From the NCBI GenBank assembly GCA_035772405.1, contig JAYKKM010000057.1:505501-569500 (forward strand): 64,000 nucleotides of DNA, written 5' to 3'. Below are positions 60,720-64,000 of this stretch, one piece after another. The position numbers were made by a program, and so were the translations under genes. The notes beneath the pieces are model-generated. The model was not told the DNA's origin, searched no databases, and was given only the letters and a program-made list of their open reading frames with translations. Source of the DNA: Chrysogorgia sp. JL179-B06. Lineage: Eukaryota > Cnidaria > Anthozoa > Scleralcyonacea > Chrysogorgiidae. The stretch's first letter is position 1; each line of letters opens with the position of its first letter.

Positions 60720-63700
60720 CTTTATTTTAGCAGGGTAGCCCATTCAGCAACTTGGCTGATATTCAGAGGGGCCCTGCATATAAAATTACACATACACAAA
60801 TTTACAATAATACAAGATTATACAATATATCCAATTAAATTATAAAATTATAAAAGAAGTCCACATAAAGCTAATAGTCTCATTAAAATGTTAAAAAATG
60901 TTTGTGGATCTCTGTTTTAAAAATACTTAAAGATTTAGATTGTTTAATAGAATTAGGAAGATTATTAAAATTATTTGCTCCAGAATAAATAAAGGATTTC
61001 TTAAATAATTCCAATTTGGGTTTAACAAGACGAATATCGTTGGCTTGCCTGGTATTTAATCGATGAATAGATTTGTTAAGAGTAAAATAATGATTAAAAT
61101 AATCAGGTACTAAGCCATTTAAGCATTTAAAAACTAATATACACTTATGAATGATTCTAGTGTTTTCAAGGTTGATCCATTTCAGTTCTAATGTGGCATC
61201 CTTGGATGACGAACTTAGTTGTATTATTCTCGCTCCTTTGTTTTGCAGTCTCTGTAGTTTCTCACTGCATCCAACATTTAGGGATCCCCAAGTTGTGTCG
61301 GCATAATCCAGCAATGGCTTAACCAAGGAGCTAAAGATACATTTAGATGCATCTATCGTAAGACATGATCTGATTCGCGATAGAAGTCCCAACCGTTTAT
61401 TTGATTTAATACAAATATTTTCTGTGTGATCATTCCATGTCATACTTCCGTCAAATGTGACACCAAGGTATTTAAATGTGGTCACACGTTCCATGAGTGA
61501 TTGATCACATAATTTGATTTCAAAGTCACTTGCTTTATTCAGCCTTTGCCTTGTACCAAATAGCATACATTTCGTTTTTGAGCAGTTCATGATCAGCTTA
61601 TTTTCTGTCATCCATTTATCAACGTTATTAAAATCCTGTTGTAATAAATCAGCTACATGCGTCGCTGAGGTTCCACCAAAATAAATTACAGTATCATCAG
61701 CATACATCATAATTGAACTGCGGGTCATGCAATTTGGCAAGTCGTTAATAAACAACACAAACAATAAAGGGCCCAGAATTGACCCCTGGGGAACACCATA
61801 TTCTATAGGTCGATTTCCTGATAGCTCATCATCGTACAAGGTTTGTTGTGTTCTTGTTGTCAGATATTCACGAAACCATACAAAACTATCTCCGCGAACT
61901 CCGTAATGATCAAGTTTGTGAAGCAAGCATTCATGATCTACAAGATCGAAAGCCTTTTTTAGGTCAATAAAGATAGCCCCTGTCAACATACCATTATTCA
62001 TGTTCCCTAAGATACGATCATTGATATATGCTAAAGCTGTTTCCGTGGAGTGTTTCTTTCTAAATCCAGACTGATATGAAGACAGTATGTTGTTAACCGT
62101 AAGATGTTCTAATAGTTGAATTTGAACGGCACGTTCCATGATCTTGGAGATTAGAGGCAGTACTGAAATCGGACGATAGTTATCTTCGTCCTTTTTATTC
62201 CCTGATTTAAAGACTGGGATTATTTTAGCTGTCTTCCAATCTGTGGGTATTTTTCCAGTCCTGATTGTTTGGTTTATTAAGTAAGCAAGTGGCTTTGCAA
62301 TTATCGATCCAGCTTCTTTAAGGAGTCTTGCTGATATACCGTCAAGACCTGTTGCCTTGTTCAGTTTTAATTTGGATATCTCACGGCAAATAAACTCGGG
62401 GGTTATTTCTTTCAGGATAAGGTTTCCTTCAATTCTGGAAGTTGTAACATCTGGTAGATGATGATTTCTTCCAAATATATTACACAATTGTGAGGCAACG
62501 TTTGTAAAGAAAAGGTTAAATTTCCCAGCTGTTAACTCTGAATTTTTTAATTTAGAATTTGAGTCATGTTTTTTATTGCTTGGCAGTATTTCTTTAAGGG
62601 TTTTCCACATATCCTTTGAACTTTGCTTTCCTGTTAACTTTGTTACGTAAAAATTCTCTTTTTCCTTCCGAAGCTTTAGCGTGACTGCATTGCGAAGCCT
62701 TTTATAGGTACTCCAGTGGATTTCTTTATTTGTTTTAATAGCTTTACGGTGATGAAATTCTCGTTGTTTCATTAAATCCCTGATACTTGACGAAATCCAC
62801 GGCAGAGATTTACCTCTAACACGTCGCTTTACCATAGGAACATGAGTATCAACAACGGAATTAAATAAATCTTTAAAGGCAATCCAAGCCGCTTCGACGT
62901 CAGTTTCAAGTTCTAATAATTCCCATGGGACATGTTCTAAATCACTCTTGAATAAATTACTGTCAAAAGTTCTGTAGTTTCGAGCCTCAATTATCCTTGG
63001 GGGCGGCAGTTTAAATCGATGAAGTTTTCTTATACCAAAGATGGCACTATGGTCTGAAAAATCCACTTGTTGAACACCAGATATGTATAATTCTGGTCTA
63101 GATGTAAAGAACAGATCAATTTGCGTTTTTGAATGATTGGAAATTCGTGTAGCTTCGCGTATTAACTGGTGCAAATCATAATACTGCATAGTACGGAGAA
63201 AATCTTTAGTTATTGACATTTTATCACAAGGTTTCACGTCAAGATTAAAATCTCCTAATACTATTGTCTCGAATCTTTCATGCTGTATCGATGCTAAAGC
63301 GTGTTCTAAATAACTTATAAACAATCTTCCATCCGAATTTGGTGGTCTATATACAGAACCCAAAAGTAAATGAGCGCTTTTACTTGGTTTTACTTTAATC
63401 CAAAGGGCTTCTACAGTTGTGGTCGTTGTATCATGTATGCTTGAATAATTAATTTGTATTTCTTCGTACGCCAGATTTTCATCCACATAAATTGCTATTC
63501 CTCCACCAAATCTGTTTCTATCATTTCTGATAATGCCATAACCAGGTATCAACAGTTCGCCATTATCGAAGCCATGTTTCATTTACCATGTTTCATTTAG
63601 TGCCAAAATATGGGGTTTATGTCTCTCGCAGAATAGACGAAGTATGTTCAGATGATAAATTCTAAGTCCTTTAGGAGCCATGGTATCATTACACTGAGGG

Positions 63701-63990
63701 CCAGGATTTGTTGAAACATCATTTGATAGTAATATCAAATCAACTGCCAGCGTAATATTAACCAAACGAAGTAACATCAATGCTTTCTTGTTGAATTCAA
63801 TCATCGTAGTCTTCTTATAACACACTTTAGCGTTCGGTGATAGCTTGGCAATATTCACCAATGAAGCATCTCTCGAGGCCACGAAAGTATTCAGATTTAT
63901 TCTCTCTTTACCTCTATGGACTTTAATTGATGTTTTTAATATCAGGTAAATAAGCAGACACAATACCACACGATATTTTACAGAGCCCAA
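60720..63990 (-). mobile_element. L2/CR1-type LINE, nearly intact, running off the window
   Basis: The minus-strand element ends at about 60720 with a hairpin-bearing 3' end (CATTCAGCAACTTGGCTGAT…ATTCAG) followed by AT-rich sequence. It continues upstream past the window end. Its long open frame and single stop indicate a young copy. Confidence 0.85.
60883..63990 (-). pseudogene. LINE endonuclease/reverse transcriptase, one in-frame stop
   Basis: From 63990: a leader with DVSTNPGPQ, then GLRIYHLNI and HILALNETW (endonuclease start), a TAA at 63583-63585, and an 899-codon open frame with the rest of the endonuclease (GSVYRPPNSDG, IVLGDFNLDV, VDFSDHSAIF) and a full reverse transcriptase: ATGLDGISARLLKEA, YRPISVLPLISKIMER, FIDLKKAFDLVDHECL (A), YGVPQGSILGPLLF (B), MMYADDTVIYF (C), TFKYLGVTFDGSMTW. 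It copies LINE RNA into DNA at nicked target sites. A 14-nt tandem duplication (AAATGAAACATGGT) sits on the stop and probably caused it. Fits the L2/CR1 clade by overall motif layout. Confidence 0.93.
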
Positions 63991-64000
63991 GAAATGACCC

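Noticed and set aside
1..64000. CRISPR arrays and bacterial operons
   Set aside because: The direct repeats seen are minisatellites or TIR repeats without regular spacers, and surrounding genes have spliceosomal introns.
1..64000. Functional tRNA or rRNA genes
   Set aside because: Only SINE-like A/B boxes were seen; no complete cloverleaf or rRNA segment could be recognised by eye.

Overview
The window is AT-rich animal DNA: genes are split by GT/AG introns, there are no bacterial-style operons outside one virus-like element, and it carries LINEs, a tRNA-like SINE and many DNA transposons. The multi-copy gene families seen here (THAP, PHD and BEN-like, CRC-tailed transposase-like, Crypton recombinase, CACTA transposase) together with a Polinton suggest an invertebrate. 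A cnidarian is my best guess, from memory of these families; no marker in the window settles the species.

The centrepiece is a complete 18.6 kb Polinton/Maverick (19325-37906). It has ~0.8 kb terminal inverted repeats and a perfect 6-bp target duplication (GAAACA). It encodes the expected core: protein-primed DNA polymerase B (two frameshifts), retroviral-type integrase with chromodomain, double jelly-roll major capsid protein, a probable minor capsid protein and an FtsK/A32-type packaging ATPase. It also carries unexpected cargo: a TK1-type thymidine kinase, a BRO-N/VRR-nuclease/zinc-finger fusion, a fibre-like protein with a ConA/LamG-like head, a tandemly duplicated coiled-coil membrane protein and several small membrane or N-myristoylated proteins. 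I recognise no adenovirus-type protease. Three accessory genes share a TATA-containing motif just before their start codons. Each terminus is itself a 169-nt fold-back palindrome.

The Polinton is nested. It sits in an intron of an IS630/Tc1-like transposase whose exons lie on the minus strand on both sides of it (38667-38112, then 19258-17970). That transposon (16850-38771, TA target duplication) sits in an intron of a plus-strand PHD-finger gene whose exons are 15294-16836, 38850-38925 and 39151-39265. A smaller GC-rich element with a 13-bp duplication interrupts the last transposase exon.

Left part (1-16.8 kb): decayed THAP/DDE fragments; a 5.7 kb TIR-bounded element (1705-7409) with one large transposase-like gene holding a 94-bp out-of-frame internal duplication; a 1.67 kb Tc1/mariner-ended element inserted in an exon; a SINE; a multi-copy gene fragment; a broken PIF1-like helicase.

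Right part (39-64 kb): two BEN-like gene fragments, one apparently intact over three exons; a deleted Tc1/mariner transposase; a CACTA (Tnp2-like) transposase pseudogene with a palindrome in its intron; an intact Crypton-type tyrosine recombinase between fold-back hairpins; an L2-like LINE split precisely by a Kolobok-like THAP element; a 172-bp tandem repeat; Crypton-derived exons; a MITE with telomere-like repeats; and a nearly intact LINE that runs off the end of the window.
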